Positions 16,297-24,652 of a DNA stretch of 64,000 bases are shown here, in pieces (within the stretch, counting starts at the first letter, position 1; every line of letters begins with the position of its first letter). The stretch is from Kineosporia sp. NBRC 101731 (GTDB lineage Bacteria; Actinomycetota; Actinomycetes; Actinomycetales; Kineosporiaceae): positions 50,280 through 114,279 of the forward strand of contig NZ_BSTC01000019.1 in NCBI RefSeq assembly GCF_030269305.1, written 5' to 3'. The notes beneath the pieces are model-generated. The model was given only the letters and a program-made list of their open reading frames with translations, was not told the origin of the DNA and ran no database searches. Made by a program: the position numbers and the translations under genes.

Positions 16297-17502
16297 CGAG
16301 GAAGGGCGCGGCGTCGACGTCACCACCAGAAGAGTCAGCCCTCCGGCGGCCACGAACATCCCGGCCAGCACCGCCCAGCCCACCGTGCCGTGATCGATGG
16401 CGGTGGCGGTGATCACGAGCGGTGCCAGCATGGCTCCGAGGGCGTACCCGGTCTGACTGACGCCCTGGTACGCGCCGGGACGCCGTGGGTCGGCCAGCTC
16501 GAAGGCCAGGCCCCAGCTGCCGGCCTCGCCCCGCATCTCGGCGACGGCCTGCACCGTCGCGGCCAGCACCAGCAGGATCACCGCCCCGGCCGCGCCCACC
16601 CACCCCGCGCCGGCGTAGAGCCCGCAGGCGAGGGCCAGCAGGACCCCGGCCAGGGCCACGGCTCTCGCCGCGGTGACGACGTCGTCGGTTCCCCGGGCGA
16701 CGCGGACCTGGAGCAGCGCGACGAGCACCGTGTTCAGCAGCAACAGACCGGAGACCGTGACCGTGGGCGCCTCGGTGTGGAAGGCCACCCACAGCGGGAG
16801 CCCCACGTTGCTCAGGCCGAACTGCATCGCCATCAGGCTGTTGAGGCCGGTGACGAGAAGGTAGCGGCGGTCCTGCAGCGGCGATCCCTCTCCCGCCCGC
16901 CGCGGAAGCGTCACCGCCTCGGGTGTGCTCAGCGCCCGGATCGGCAGGCAGGCCAGGCCGGACAGGACCGCGACCGCCACCAGTGCCGTCGTGTAGGCGT
17001 ACGTCGAGTCGACGATCAGGGCCGCTCCCCCGAGAACCGCTCCCAGACCGATGAAGATGTTGGTCACCACGCGCAGACGGGCCCGCACGGCCACCCGGTC
17101 CGGCCCGGGAAAGGCCACGGCCAAGAGGGTCTGGCGCGCGGTTCCCTGCACGGCCCGCAGACCCACCGCGGCGCAGGCGATCACGGTGAAGGACAGGGTC
17201 TCCCGGGCGCCGGTGTACAGCAGCAGGGCGAGTGCCTGCCCGGCGGTGGCGATCAGCAGGACGCGCCGGGCACCGAACCGGTCACACGCCCGTCCGGCCC
17301 CGAAAGACCCGGCGACGCCGACTGCTCCGGCGATGGTCAGCCCCAGCCCGACCGTGGTGGCGGGCAGCCCGGCGACCCGGGTGAAGAACAGCGCACTGAC
17401 GGTGTAGAAGACGCCGTTCGCGGTGGCGGACGCCATGGTCGCCGCGGTGAGGGCCCGGGTGGTGAGGTGGTCGGGACGCAGGAATCGGATCAGCCGGTGC
17501 AT
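16261..17502 (-). CDS. MFS transporter (drug or metabolite exporter type)
   Basis: 413 residues with twelve hydrophobic segments. The loop between segments 2 and 3 has the family pattern G-R-A-C-D-R-F-G-A-R-R, which forms the cytoplasmic gate salt bridges. The substrate cannot be predicted. The gene is divergently transcribed from an ArsR-like regulator with only 56 bp between starts, so the regulator probably controls it. The C-terminus (V-I-R-P-T-I-A-E-S-A) is encoded by a GATC palindromic element rather than by conserved transporter sequence. Confidence 0.9.
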   Translation of the reverse strand: MHRLIRFLRPDHLTTRALTAATMASATANGVFYTVSALFFTRVAGLPATTVGLGLTIAGAVGVAGSFGAGRACDRFGARRVLLIATAGQALALLLYTGARETLSFTVIACAAVGLRAVQGTARQTLLAVAFPGPDRVAVRARLRVVTNIFIGLGAVLGGAALIVDSTYAYTTALVAVAVLSGLACLPIRALSTPEAVTLPRRAGEGSPLQDRRYLLVTGLNSLMAMQFGLSNVGLPLWVAFHTEAPTVTVSGLLLLNTVLVALLQVRVARGTDDVVTAARAVALAGVLLALACGLYAGAGWVGAAGAVILLVLAATVQAVAEMRGEAGSWGLAFELADPRRPGAYQGVSQTGYALGAMLAPLVITATAIDHGTVGWAVLAGMFVAAGGLTLLVVTSTPRPSSLVIRPTIAESA

Positions 17503-17558
17503 GCCGCAGTTCTCTCAGGGCATCCGGGCCATAGGGAATAGATATAGCGTTGCGCTTC

Positions 17559-18575
17559 ATGATGACGAGGTACGTCCTGGCCCCGATGGACCTCGCCGAG
17601 GTCCGGTTCGCGGTCTCCCCACTGAACGAACTGGCCCTCTCCCTGAAGAGTTTCCGCGATCCCGGCCGTAACCCGCTGCATCTGAACTGGATCCGCGAGA
17701 CCCAGGCGGCACGCGCCGGTCTCGACGACGAGGTGCTGCTGGCGATGACCAACGACCGGCTCTGGCTGCCCGATCTGCTCACCTCCCGGCCGCACCAGCC
17801 GCTGTCCCACATCGATCAGCAGCTCGACGCGCTGGCGGACGTACCGCCCCGACGCTTCCTGCACGACCTCGCCGTGGTACACCCGAAGGGCTTGCCGGCC
17901 GCGGTGTCCGGGCGCCCGTCGAGTGTGCGCCGCCGGGTTGTGGCAGCCCTGCGCGAGTACTGGGAGGCCTGCCTGGAACCGTACTGGCCCCGCCTGCGGC
18001 AGCTGCTGGAGGCCGACGTGGCCCATCGGGGCCGGGAGATGGTGCGGCACGGCTCGGCCCGGATGTTCGACGGTCTCTCCCCCACGATCCGGCTGCGCGA
18101 CCGGGTCCTGGAAATCCGCCTGAGCACGTCGAAGGGGTTCACCCGCAGCACCGACGGCAGTGGTCTCACACTGATCCCCACCGCTTTCACCCGCACCGCG
18201 ATGACCCCCACCCAGTCCACCGAGGAGCCGCACGTGATCTACGCGGCCCGGGGCGTGGGCACGCTCTGGCAGCCCACACCCCCGGTCTCGACCCGCGCGC
18301 TGTCCGCCCTGATCGGCCGGGTCCGGGCCGAACTGCTGGCCGAGCTGGCGGTACCGGCCTCGTCCACCGAACTCGCGTCCCGCCGCCGCACCACCCCGGC
18401 CGCCGTCAACCAGCATCTGCGCGCCCTCCGGGACGCCGGGCTGCTCACCTCCGACCGGTCCGGCCGGTCGGTGCTCTACCGGCAGTCAGACCTGGGCGAG
18501 GCCCTGGTGACCCGCTCGGGCACCGGTGACCGGCGTCCCCCGGCACCCCCGCACCCCGATACCGTGCGCGGATGA
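17559..18575 (+). CDS. ArsR-like winged-helix regulator with DUF5937-type N-terminal domain
   Basis: 338 residues from ATG 17559; TATAGC ends 10 nt upstream, so the message may be leaderless (ATG 17562 and TTG 17550 are alternatives). The N-terminal 230 residues, beginning F-A-V-S-P-L-N-E-L-A-L-S, match the domain often labelled DUF5937 in actinobacterial regulators; this label is from memory. The last 90 residues form an ArsR-type winged helix (S-S-T-E-L-A-S-R-R-R-T-T-P-A-A-V-N-Q-H-L, then a wing with D-R-S-G-R-S-V-L-Y). It probably represses itself and the divergent MFS gene. It overlaps the next gene by ATGA. Confidence 0.8.
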   Translation: MMTRYVLAPMDLAEVRFAVSPLNELALSLKSFRDPGRNPLHLNWIRETQAARAGLDDEVLLAMTNDRLWLPDLLTSRPHQPLSHIDQQLDALADVPPRRFLHDLAVVHPKGLPAAVSGRPSSVRRRVVAALREYWEACLEPYWPRLRQLLEADVAHRGREMVRHGSARMFDGLSPTIRLRDRVLEIRLSTSKGFTRSTDGSGLTLIPTAFTRTAMTPTQSTEEPHVIYAARGVGTLWQPTPPVSTRALSALIGRVRAELLAELAVPASSTELASRRRTTPAAVNQHLRALRDAGLLTSDRSGRSVLYRQSDLGEALVTRSGTGDRRPPAPPHPDTVRG

Positions 18576-19294
18576 GCCACGGACGGCGTTCAGCACTGCT
18601 CGACCAGCTCGAGCCACGCCGGACCGGCAGCCCGCAGCAGGTGATCCTCGACGAGCTGCGGCGCGTGATCCTCGACGGCGGGGTGCCGCCCGGTACCCCG
18701 ATCCCGCTGGCCGAGGTGGCGGCGCTGTTCGGGGTCAGCCCGATCCCGGTGCGCGAGGCCCTGAAGACGCTGGTGGGTGAGAACCTGGTGGCGCACCGGC
18801 CGAACGCCGGCTACGTGGTGGCGCAGCTGACCCGCCGCGAGCTGGCCGAGATCTACCTGGTGCGTGGGGTGCTGGAGTCAGCGGCGTTGCGGGCGGCGAT
18901 CGAGACGGCAACGCAGGACGACGTGGTCGCCGCCCGGGGGGCCCATGCGGCGCTCGAGGCGCTCCAGACCGACTGGGACCCGCGCAGTTATCACCGGGAG
19001 AGCCGGCACTTCCACTTGGCGCTGATCATTCCCTGCCGGATGCAGCGCCTGCTGCGGATGTTCGAGTCGGCGTGGAACGTCACCGAGCCGTTCCAGCCGA
19101 TGCGCTGGCTGGAACCCTCGGCCCGGGAACTCCTGCACGGGGAACACACTGCCATGCTGGAGGCCTTCGTCGCGCGCGACGGTGACGCGCTGCTCGACGT
19201 GGCCGCGCGGCATCATCAGCGCCTGGAATCCGTGATCGCGGTGTTGCCGGAGCGGGCGGGACTGCTGGCCGACCCCGACGGGGAAGATATATGA
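18572..19294 (+). CDS. GntR-family regulator (FCD/FadR subgroup)
   Basis: 240 residues. The N-terminal winged helix shows I-L-D-G-G-V-P-P-G-T-P-I, L-A-E-V-A-A-L-F-G-V-S-P-I-P-V-R-E-A-L and the wing G-Y-V-V-A. The helical FCD ligand domain follows, with R-G-V-L-E-S-A-A-L-R and a conserved histidine-bearing helix (Y-H-R-E-S-R-H-F-H). The ATG overlaps the previous gene's stop, but the function fits the permease gene 78 bp downstream, which it may control. FCD regulators commonly sense small organic acids or purine-degradation intermediates. Confidence 0.88.
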   Translation: MSHGRRSALLDQLEPRRTGSPQQVILDELRRVILDGGVPPGTPIPLAEVAALFGVSPIPVREALKTLVGENLVAHRPNAGYVVAQLTRRELAEIYLVRGVLESAALRAAIETATQDDVVAARGAHAALEALQTDWDPRSYHRESRHFHLALIIPCRMQRLLRMFESAWNVTEPFQPMRWLEPSARELLHGEHTAMLEAFVARDGDALLDVAARHHQRLESVIAVLPERAGLLADPDGEDI

Positions 19295-19372
19295 ACTGCG
19301 TCATCGGCCAGCAACAATCCGCGCCTAGCGTCATCAGGGCCCCTTCCCCCTGATGCCCGCCGGGAGCAGACC

Positions 19373-20878
19373 ATGGCCGAAGACCTCTCAGTCCACCTGA
19401 CCCCCGATCATCCGGCCGGTGTGCCGTTGATCAAAGACGGTTACGACCCCCGCCTCACCAATGCCGACCTCGCGCCGCTGGCCGAGCAGAAGTGGGGCAC
19501 GTACAACATTTTCGCGTTCTGGATGTCCGACGTGCACAGCGTCGGCGGCTACGTCACCGCGGGCAGCCTCTTCGCGCTCGGCCTGACCTCCTGGCAGGTT
19601 CTCGTCTCGCTGGTCGTCGGCATCGTCATCGTCCAGTTCTTCTGCAACCTGGTGGCGAAACCCAGCCAGGTGTCCGGGGTTCCGTACCCGGTGATCTGCC
19701 GCGCGCCGTTCGGTGTGAAGGGCGCGAACATCCCGGCCATCATCCGCGGCTCGATCGCGGTGGCCTGGTACGGCATCCAGACCTACCTGGCCTCGGCCGC
19801 GCTCGACGTGGTGCTGGTGCGCCTGTTCGACGGTCTCGCGCCCTATGCCGACGCCTCGCAACACGGCTTCCTCGGGCTCTCGACCCTCGGCTGGGGCACG
19901 TACGCCCTGCTCTGGGTCCTCCAGGCGGGCGTGTTCTGGATGGGCATGGAGAGCATCCGCCGGTTCATCGACTTCTGCGGACCGGCCGTCTACGTGGTGA
20001 TGTTCGCGCTCTGCGGCTACCTGCTGTGGAAGTCGCAATGGCACGTGTCGCTGAACCTGTCGTCGGAAAATCTGACCGGCTGGAACGTGGTCACCACCAT
20101 GCTCTCGGCGATCGCCCTGGTGGTCTCCTACTTCTCCGGGCCGATGCTGAACTTCGGCGACTTCTCGCGGTACGGGCGCAGTTTCGATGCGGTCAAGCGC
20201 GGCAACTTCCTCGGCCTGCCGGTGAACTTCCTGGTGTTCTCCATCCTCACGGTGGTCACCGCGGCCGCCACCCTGCCGGTGTTCGGTGAGCTGATCACCG
20301 ACCCGGTCGAGACGGTCTCGCGCATCGACAACACCTTCGCGATCGTGCTCGGCGCCCTGACCTTCACCACCGCCACGATCGGCATCAACATCGTCGCCAA
20401 CTTCATCTCCCCCGCCTTCGACTTCTCGAACGTCAGCCCGCAGCGGATCAGCTGGCGGATGGGCGGCATGATCGCGGCGGTCGGCTCGGTGATCCTGACC
20501 CCGTGGAACTGGTACGACAACGACGACGCCATCCACTACACGCTGGGTGTGCTCGGCGCCCTGATCGGCCCGCTGTTCGGCGTGCTCATCGCGGACTACT
20601 ACCTGCTGCGCAACCAGCGGGTAGTGGTGGACGACCTGTTCACCCTGTCGGAGAGCGGAAGGTACTGGTATGCCGGTGGCTACAATCCCGACGCGGTGAT
20701 CGCCACGGTGCTCGCCGGTGCCTTCTCGATCGCTTCCGTGATCGTGCCCAAAATGGTGGACGCGGGTCTGTGGGTGAGCGACTACAGCTGGTTCATCGGG
20801 TGCGGAATCGGTTTCGTGGCCTACTACGTCATCGCCGGGCGCATCAATTCAGCCACCCAGCAGGCCCTGCGCGCATGA
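19373..20878 (+). CDS. NCS1-family permease (hydantoin/allantoin/nucleobase importer)
   Basis: 501 residues, twelve hydrophobic segments. The segment N-I-F-A-F-W-M-S-D-V-H-S-V-G-G-Y is close to the substrate-site helix of the Microbacterium hydantoin transporter Mhp1, and W-Y-G-I-Q-T and N-F-G-D-F-S-R match other conserved NCS1 positions. Transport is probably sodium-coupled. The following gene, joined by ATGA, encodes a hydantoin/allantoin racemase-like protein, which supports a hydantoin or allantoin substrate. No hydantoinase or carbamoylase gene is present in the window, so the pathway is incomplete here. Confidence 0.88.
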   Translation: MAEDLSVHLTPDHPAGVPLIKDGYDPRLTNADLAPLAEQKWGTYNIFAFWMSDVHSVGGYVTAGSLFALGLTSWQVLVSLVVGIVIVQFFCNLVAKPSQVSGVPYPVICRAPFGVKGANIPAIIRGSIAVAWYGIQTYLASAALDVVLVRLFDGLAPYADASQHGFLGLSTLGWGTYALLWVLQAGVFWMGMESIRRFIDFCGPAVYVVMFALCGYLLWKSQWHVSLNLSSENLTGWNVVTTMLSAIALVVSYFSGPMLNFGDFSRYGRSFDAVKRGNFLGLPVNFLVFSILTVVTAAATLPVFGELITDPVETVSRIDNTFAIVLGALTFTTATIGINIVANFISPAFDFSNVSPQRISWRMGGMIAAVGSVILTPWNWYDNDDAIHYTLGVLGALIGPLFGVLIADYYLLRNQRVVVDDLFTLSESGRYWYAGGYNPDAVIATVLAGAFSIASVIVPKMVDAGLWVSDYSWFIGCGIGFVAYYVIAGRINSATQQALRA

Positions 20879-21606
20879 TCCTGCGGGTGGTCAACCCGAA
20901 CACCACCGTCTCGATGACCGGCCTGATCGGGAGGGCCGCCCGGGCGGCGGCCTCACCCGGCACGGTCGTCGAGGCGGTGAACCCGGCGACCGGGCCGGTG
21001 TCGATCGAGAGCCACTACGACGAGGCCCTGGCCGTGCCCGGACTGCTGACCGAGATCGCCCGCGGCGAGGCCGACGGTTACGTCGTGGCCTGTTTCGGCG
21101 ACCCCGGGCTGGACGCGGCCCGGGAACTGGCGCAGGGACCGGTGATCGGGATCGCCGAGGCCGCGATGCACGCGGCCTCGTTCCTCGGGCGCGGTTTCAG
21201 CGTGGTCACCACGCTGGCCCGTACCACCGGCCGGGCCTGGGACCTGGCCCGGGCCTACGGTTTCGGCGAGCGCTGCCGAGGCGTGCACAGCTGCGAGATC
21301 CCGGTGCTGGAACTGGAGACCGATCCGGCCGCCCGCTCGGTGATCACCCAGAAGTGCCGGCGGGCGCTGGAGGCCGACGGCTCCGACGCGATCGTGCTGG
21401 GGTGTGCCGGGATGGCCGATCTGTGCGCCGAGATCTCGGCGGTGATCGGGGCGCCGGTGGTGGACGGGGTCGCGGCGGCGACCGTGTTCACCGAGTCCTT
21501 GGTGCGGCTGGGGCTCAGCACGGGCAAGCATGGCGAGTTCGCGCGTCCACCGGCGAAGCCGTACACCGGCCTCCTGGGTCCTTGGAGCCTCGCCCGGCAC
21601 ACCTGA
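20875..21606 (+). CDS. Asp/Glu/hydantoin racemase family protein
   Basis: 243 residues, starting at the ATG that overlaps the permease stop. The family signature is clear: V-N-P-N-T-T near the N-terminus, the first catalytic cysteine in V-A-C-F-G-D-P-G-L (about residue 65) and the second in L-G-C-A-G-M (about residue 180). Such enzymes interconvert stereoisomers of 5-substituted hydantoins or of allantoin by two-base proton transfer. Together with the NCS1 permease and the GntR regulator it forms a likely uptake-and-racemisation unit. Whether the substrate is hydantoin or allantoin is not decidable from the sequence. Confidence 0.88.
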   Translation: MILRVVNPNTTVSMTGLIGRAARAAASPGTVVEAVNPATGPVSIESHYDEALAVPGLLTEIARGEADGYVVACFGDPGLDAARELAQGPVIGIAEAAMHAASFLGRGFSVVTTLARTTGRAWDLARAYGFGERCRGVHSCEIPVLELETDPAARSVITQKCRRALEADGSDAIVLGCAGMADLCAEISAVIGAPVVDGVAAATVFTESLVRLGLSTGKHGEFARPPAKPYTGLLGPWSLARHT

Positions 21607-21618
21607 CCTCAGGCCCTC

Positions 21619-21655
21619 GTTCGTGATCGTGCCATCCCCCAGCCTGATCACGAAC
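21619..21655. repeat. GATC element after the racemase gene
   Basis: GTTCGTGATCGTGCC and the inverted GCCTGATCACGAAC face each other across a short CCCCC-containing loop, 12 bp after the stop codon. Its position suggests transcript termination before merR. Confidence 0.55.
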
Positions 21656-21690
21656 AAGACGGTGGCCCCGCAGAACCCGGGGTTACGCTG

Positions 21691-21708
21691 GGACCTGACA
21701 TCGACGTC
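21691..21708 (+). promoter_or_regulatory. Probable MerR operator upstream of merR
   Basis: GGACCTGACATCGACGTC, containing a near-dyad TGAC-N6-GTC, recurs almost exactly (16 of 18 bases) at 22114-22131 before the old-yellow-enzyme gene and nowhere else that I found. It lies 42 bp before the merR ATG, which indicates autoregulation. Confidence 0.6.
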
Positions 21709-21749
21709 CACCATTGGATCTCCGAAGCCTCACCCCGCAAGGAATATTG

Positions 21750-22100
21750 ATGATCGCCATCGGTGAGCTGGCCCAGCGGGCCGGGGTGAGTGTGCGCGCC
21801 CTGCGCTACTACGAGGAGCAGGGACTGCTGGAGTCGTCGCGCAACGGACGCGGGCACCGAGAGTACCCGGAGTCCAGTGTCGAACGGGTGCGCGTCATAC
21901 AGAACCTCTACGCCGCCGGGCTGTCCAGCCAGACCATCCTGGAGGTCTGCCCGCACCGCGAGACCGGGACCGCCGCGTACGGGGAGAGACTGGGCCGGTT
22001 GCAGACCGTGCGCGAGCAGCTCGACCACCGGGTCGGCGAACTACTCACGGCGCGGGCGCGGCTGGACGACGTGATTGATTCACTGCTGGCCGTGATGTAG
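21750..22100 (+). CDS. MerR-family transcriptional regulator
   Basis: 116 residues from ATG 21750 with AAGGAA 7 nt upstream. The N-terminal winged helix is canonical (I-G-E-L-A-Q-R-A-G-V-S-V-R-A-L-R-Y-Y-E-E-Q-G-L-L), followed by the coiled-coil dimerisation helix (residues 75-112). There is no large effector domain, and the only cysteine visible is in E-V-C-P-H-R, so sensing may be of a small reactive compound or of redox state. The gene lies directly upstream of an ene-reductase gene and shares an operator with it. Confidence 0.9.
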   Translation: MIAIGELAQRAGVSVRALRYYEEQGLLESSRNGRGHREYPESSVERVRVIQNLYAAGLSSQTILEVCPHRETGTAAYGERLGRLQTVREQLDHRVGELLTARARLDDVIDSLLAVM

Positions 22101-22111
22101 CTCACGCCCGC

Positions 22112-22143
22112 TTGGACCTGACACCAACGTCAGCTTCTACGGT
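22112..22143 (+). promoter_or_regulatory. MerR-type promoter of the old-yellow-enzyme gene
   Basis: TTGGAC (22112-22117) and TACGGT (22138-22143) are separated by 20 bp, the long spacer typical of MerR-activated promoters, and the spacer holds the operator GGACCTGACACCAACGTC (22114-22131). Transcription would start about at the ATG (22151), giving a leaderless message. Confidence 0.6.
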
Positions 22144-22150
22144 CCTCGGC

Positions 22151-23197
22151 ATGACGAACGATCTCTTCAGTTCCTTCGACCTGTCCGGCCTGCGTCTGCC
22201 CAACCGCCTGGTGATGGCCCCGATGAGCCGCGTGCGCTCCAACCCCGAGGGCCTGGCCACGCCCTCGATGGCGGCCTACTTCGCGCAGCGGGCCACCGCG
22301 GGACTCCTGATCTCCGACGGCGTGCAACCCAGTCTCCAGGGGCAGGCCAACCCGCTCTCCGCCGGCCTGCACAACGCTGCCCAGGTCCAGGCGTGGAAGC
22401 AGGTCACCGGTGCGGTGCACACCAACGGCGGCCGGATCTTCGCCCAGCTGATGCACAGCGGGCGGATCAGCCACGAGGAGACCTCGGGGGTGCAGCCGGT
22501 CGGCCCCTCGGCCGTCGCCGCCCGCAACACCATGATCTTCACACCGAAGGGCCTGCTACCGGCCCCGGTGCCGCGGGCGCTCAGTACCTCGGAGGCCGCG
22601 GCCGAGGCCCTCGTCTTCGCCGACGCCGCCCGCCACGCTGTCGAGGCCGGTTTCGACGGGGTCGAGCTGCACGGCGCCAACGGTTACCTGATCGGCCAGT
22701 TCCTCTCCAGCAGCGCGAATCACCGCACCGACGTCTACGGCGGTTCCATCACGGGCCGCATCCGTTTCGCCGTCGAGGCGGTCGCCGCGACCGTCGACGC
22801 GATCGGGGCGTCGCGCGTCGGCATCCGTCTCTCCCCCGGGGCGGGGATCTGGGACGCCGTCGAGGAGGACATCCCGCAGATGTACACGGCGCTGCTCTCC
22901 GAACTGGCACCGCTCGGCCTGGCCTACGTGCACCTGGTGGCGAGCACGCACGAGGAGACCCTGATCGGGCTGCGCCAGACCTGGCCGGGTGCGCTGATCG
23001 TCAATCCCGCGGGGCAGTCCGCCGGGTACTGGCTGGAGCGGGGCGCCGACCTGGTCAGTTTCGGCCGGGCCTTCATCGCCAACCCCGACCTGGTGGAGCG
23101 GCTACGGGCCGGGCTGCCGCTGGCGACGGCCGACGAGGAGACCTACTACACGGGCGGCGACAAGGGTTATCTGACCTACCCGGGACACGCCTACTGA
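22151..23197 (+). CDS. Old yellow enzyme family alkene reductase (FMN, NAD(P)H)
   Basis: 348 residues, TIM-barrel flavoprotein. The N-terminal L-P-N-R-L-V-M-A-P-M-S-R-V-R-S, the active-site Q-L-M-H-S-G-R-I-S-H, the histidine/asparagine pair context V-E-L-H-G-A-N-G-Y-L-I-G-Q-F-L, and the phosphate-binding S-F-G-R-A-F-I-A-N-P-D-L are all in place. These enzymes reduce activated C=C bonds of enals, enones, quinones or nitro compounds, often as electrophile detoxification. The ATG at 22151 has no Shine-Dalgarno and follows a MerR-type promoter. An upstream TTG frame extension is inside the promoter and was rejected. Confidence 0.93.
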   Translation: MTNDLFSSFDLSGLRLPNRLVMAPMSRVRSNPEGLATPSMAAYFAQRATAGLLISDGVQPSLQGQANPLSAGLHNAAQVQAWKQVTGAVHTNGGRIFAQLMHSGRISHEETSGVQPVGPSAVAARNTMIFTPKGLLPAPVPRALSTSEAAAEALVFADAARHAVEAGFDGVELHGANGYLIGQFLSSSANHRTDVYGGSITGRIRFAVEAVAATVDAIGASRVGIRLSPGAGIWDAVEEDIPQMYTALLSELAPLGLAYVHLVASTHEETLIGLRQTWPGALIVNPAGQSAGYWLERGADLVSFGRAFIANPDLVERLRAGLPLATADEETYYTGGDKGYLTYPGHAY

Positions 23198-23292
23198 CGT
23201 GGTGGCGCGGCCTTCACCCGAATTGACGCGCTCGCCCGATCCTCCACACTGGGTTCCGGCCGGAACCCCGATCCAGGAGGACGACACCGCGC

Positions 23293-24219
23293 ATGACCAG
23301 GTTCGTCGCGCGTGCCGTCGGCCTGCTCGGTCTGATCCTCGTCCTGACCGCCTGTGCCCCGGACGCCCGGCCACTGTCCGGCGCCTCCCCGGGCGTGGCG
23401 ATCACGCCGGACCCGGCCCAGGCGAAGAAGGACGCGGGTGACCTCTACGCCCGGGGCTGTGCCTCGGGCTATCGGGGCACCGTGGTGCATCCGTGCGTCT
23501 TCGCCGATTCCGCGACCGACGGCTCTCCTCTGGTCGTCGCGGTGGGGGACTCCAAGACGGCCCAGTGGGTGCCCACGCTCCAGGCCCTCGCCGCCCGGCA
23601 CCACTGGAAGCTGATCACCATGACGAAGTCCGGGTGCGCCTTCTCCGACATCCACCGGGTGCGGGTGGGCAAGGAGTACCGCACCTGCATCAGCTGGAAC
23701 GCCTCGGCCCTGCAGCGGGTGCTCGCGCTGCGGCCCGCCCTGGTGGTGACCACCGAGCTGGACCACTACCCGACGATGGTGAACGGAAAACCGTTGAAGG
23801 GTGCCGCCAACCGGGCGGAGATGGTGCGGGGCCTGAGCACCCGGATCAACCGGGTGAAGGCCGCCGGCATCCCGGTGGTGACCGTCGCGGAGACGCCCCG
23901 CATGGGCTTCGACGCGGCGGCCTGTGTGCAGGCCCACCCCGGCCGTCCGGACGTCTGCTCCCGGCCACGCGAACAGGTGCTGGGCGGCGCCGGGGTGGTC
24001 AGCGCCGCAGCCGAGCGCAGCGGTGTGCCGGTCATCGACCTGACCAGCCACTTCTGCTCGGCCACGACCTGCCCGGCGGTGCTGGGCAGCCTGCTGGTCT
24101 ACCGCGACGACCACCACATCACCGCCACCTTCGCCCGCAGCCTGGCCCCGTCGTTCGAGGCCGGGCTGCAGCGCGGCCTGACGCCCGCTCTGGCGCAGGA
24201 GCTGCTGACCTATAGTTGA
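23293..24219 (+). CDS. SGNH-hydrolase-type lipoprotein
   Basis: 308 residues. Residues 1-21 form a lipoprotein signal with lipobox L-T-A-C (Cys21). The SGNH block I is A-V-G-D-S-K-T (Ser87), and the final block Y-R-D-D-H-H-I-T near residue 280 offers the Asp and His of the triad. The layout is that of the extracytoplasmic SGNH domain attached to many acyltransferase-3 proteins, but here it is free-standing and lipid-anchored. It would remove or transfer acyl groups on an envelope glycan; the substrate is unknown. Four cysteines in the mature part may form disulfides. Confidence 0.8.
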   Translation: MTRFVARAVGLLGLILVLTACAPDARPLSGASPGVAITPDPAQAKKDAGDLYARGCASGYRGTVVHPCVFADSATDGSPLVVAVGDSKTAQWVPTLQALAARHHWKLITMTKSGCAFSDIHRVRVGKEYRTCISWNASALQRVLALRPALVVTTELDHYPTMVNGKPLKGAANRAEMVRGLSTRINRVKAAGIPVVTVAETPRMGFDAAACVQAHPGRPDVCSRPREQVLGGAGVVSAAAERSGVPVIDLTSHFCSATTCPAVLGSLLVYRDDHHITATFARSLAPSFEAGLQRGLTPALAQELLTYS

Positions 24220-24223
24220 GCGG

Positions 24224-24427
24224 GTGCTGGAAGCCGTACTCCTGATCATCGTCCTGATCGCCGCCGTCGTCGTGATGGGTCTGACGCTGCGCGTCGTGAT
24301 CACGGCGGTGAAGCAGTCGCGGCGCGGCTACGTGCCCACCGAGGAGCAGCGACAGCAGATCATGAAGCTCGGCGGGGCCGGCCTGATCCTCACCCTGATC
24401 GTGCTCCTGATCCCCTCCCTTTTCTAA
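24224..24427 (+). CDS. Small membrane protein with two predicted segments
   Basis: 67 residues from a GTG 5 bp after the preceding stop. Two hydrophobic segments (residues 3-27 and about 49-66) flank a short basic loop (K-Q-S-R-R-G-Y-V-P-T-E-E-Q-R). No ribosome binding site is obvious, so it would rely on coupling with the SGNH gene. No family is recognised. Its last four bases overlap the last bases of the convergent small gene. Confidence 0.55.
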   Translation: MLEAVLLIIVLIAAVVVMGLTLRVVITAVKQSRRGYVPTEEQRQQIMKLGGAGLILTLIVLLIPSLF

Positions 24428-24564
24428 GGGCGGTAAGCCACCAGAATCCCGCCGATCAGGAACAGCACGATCGCCGCCGGGAACAGGTTCCCGGCGAACG
24501 CGAGCCCGGCCGCGACGAACAGCGCCACCACGCACGACACCCACACCCACGCCGACGTCTTCAT
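24424..24564 (-). CDS. Very small membrane protein (46 aa)
   Basis: The ATG at 24564 is preceded by GGGGAGA 7 nt upstream. The protein reads M-K-T-S-A-W-V-W-V-S, then two hydrophobic stretches separated by G-N-L-F-P, and ends I-G-G-I-L-V-A-Y-R-P. Good ribosome binding site, typical membrane composition and GC3 bias make it more than a chance frame. Its stop codon sits inside the end of the convergent small gene. Function unknown. Confidence 0.6.
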   Translation of the reverse strand: MKTSAWVWVSCVVALFVAAGLAFAGNLFPAAIVLFLIGGILVAYRP

Positions 24565-24652
24565 CCGCGATCTCCCCACGCTCCGGCCCGCGCCCTCACA
24601 CTACGTCGCAGTGGCCGGATTGCCCAGGTTCGCAAGACCCTCCCGGACGGGT

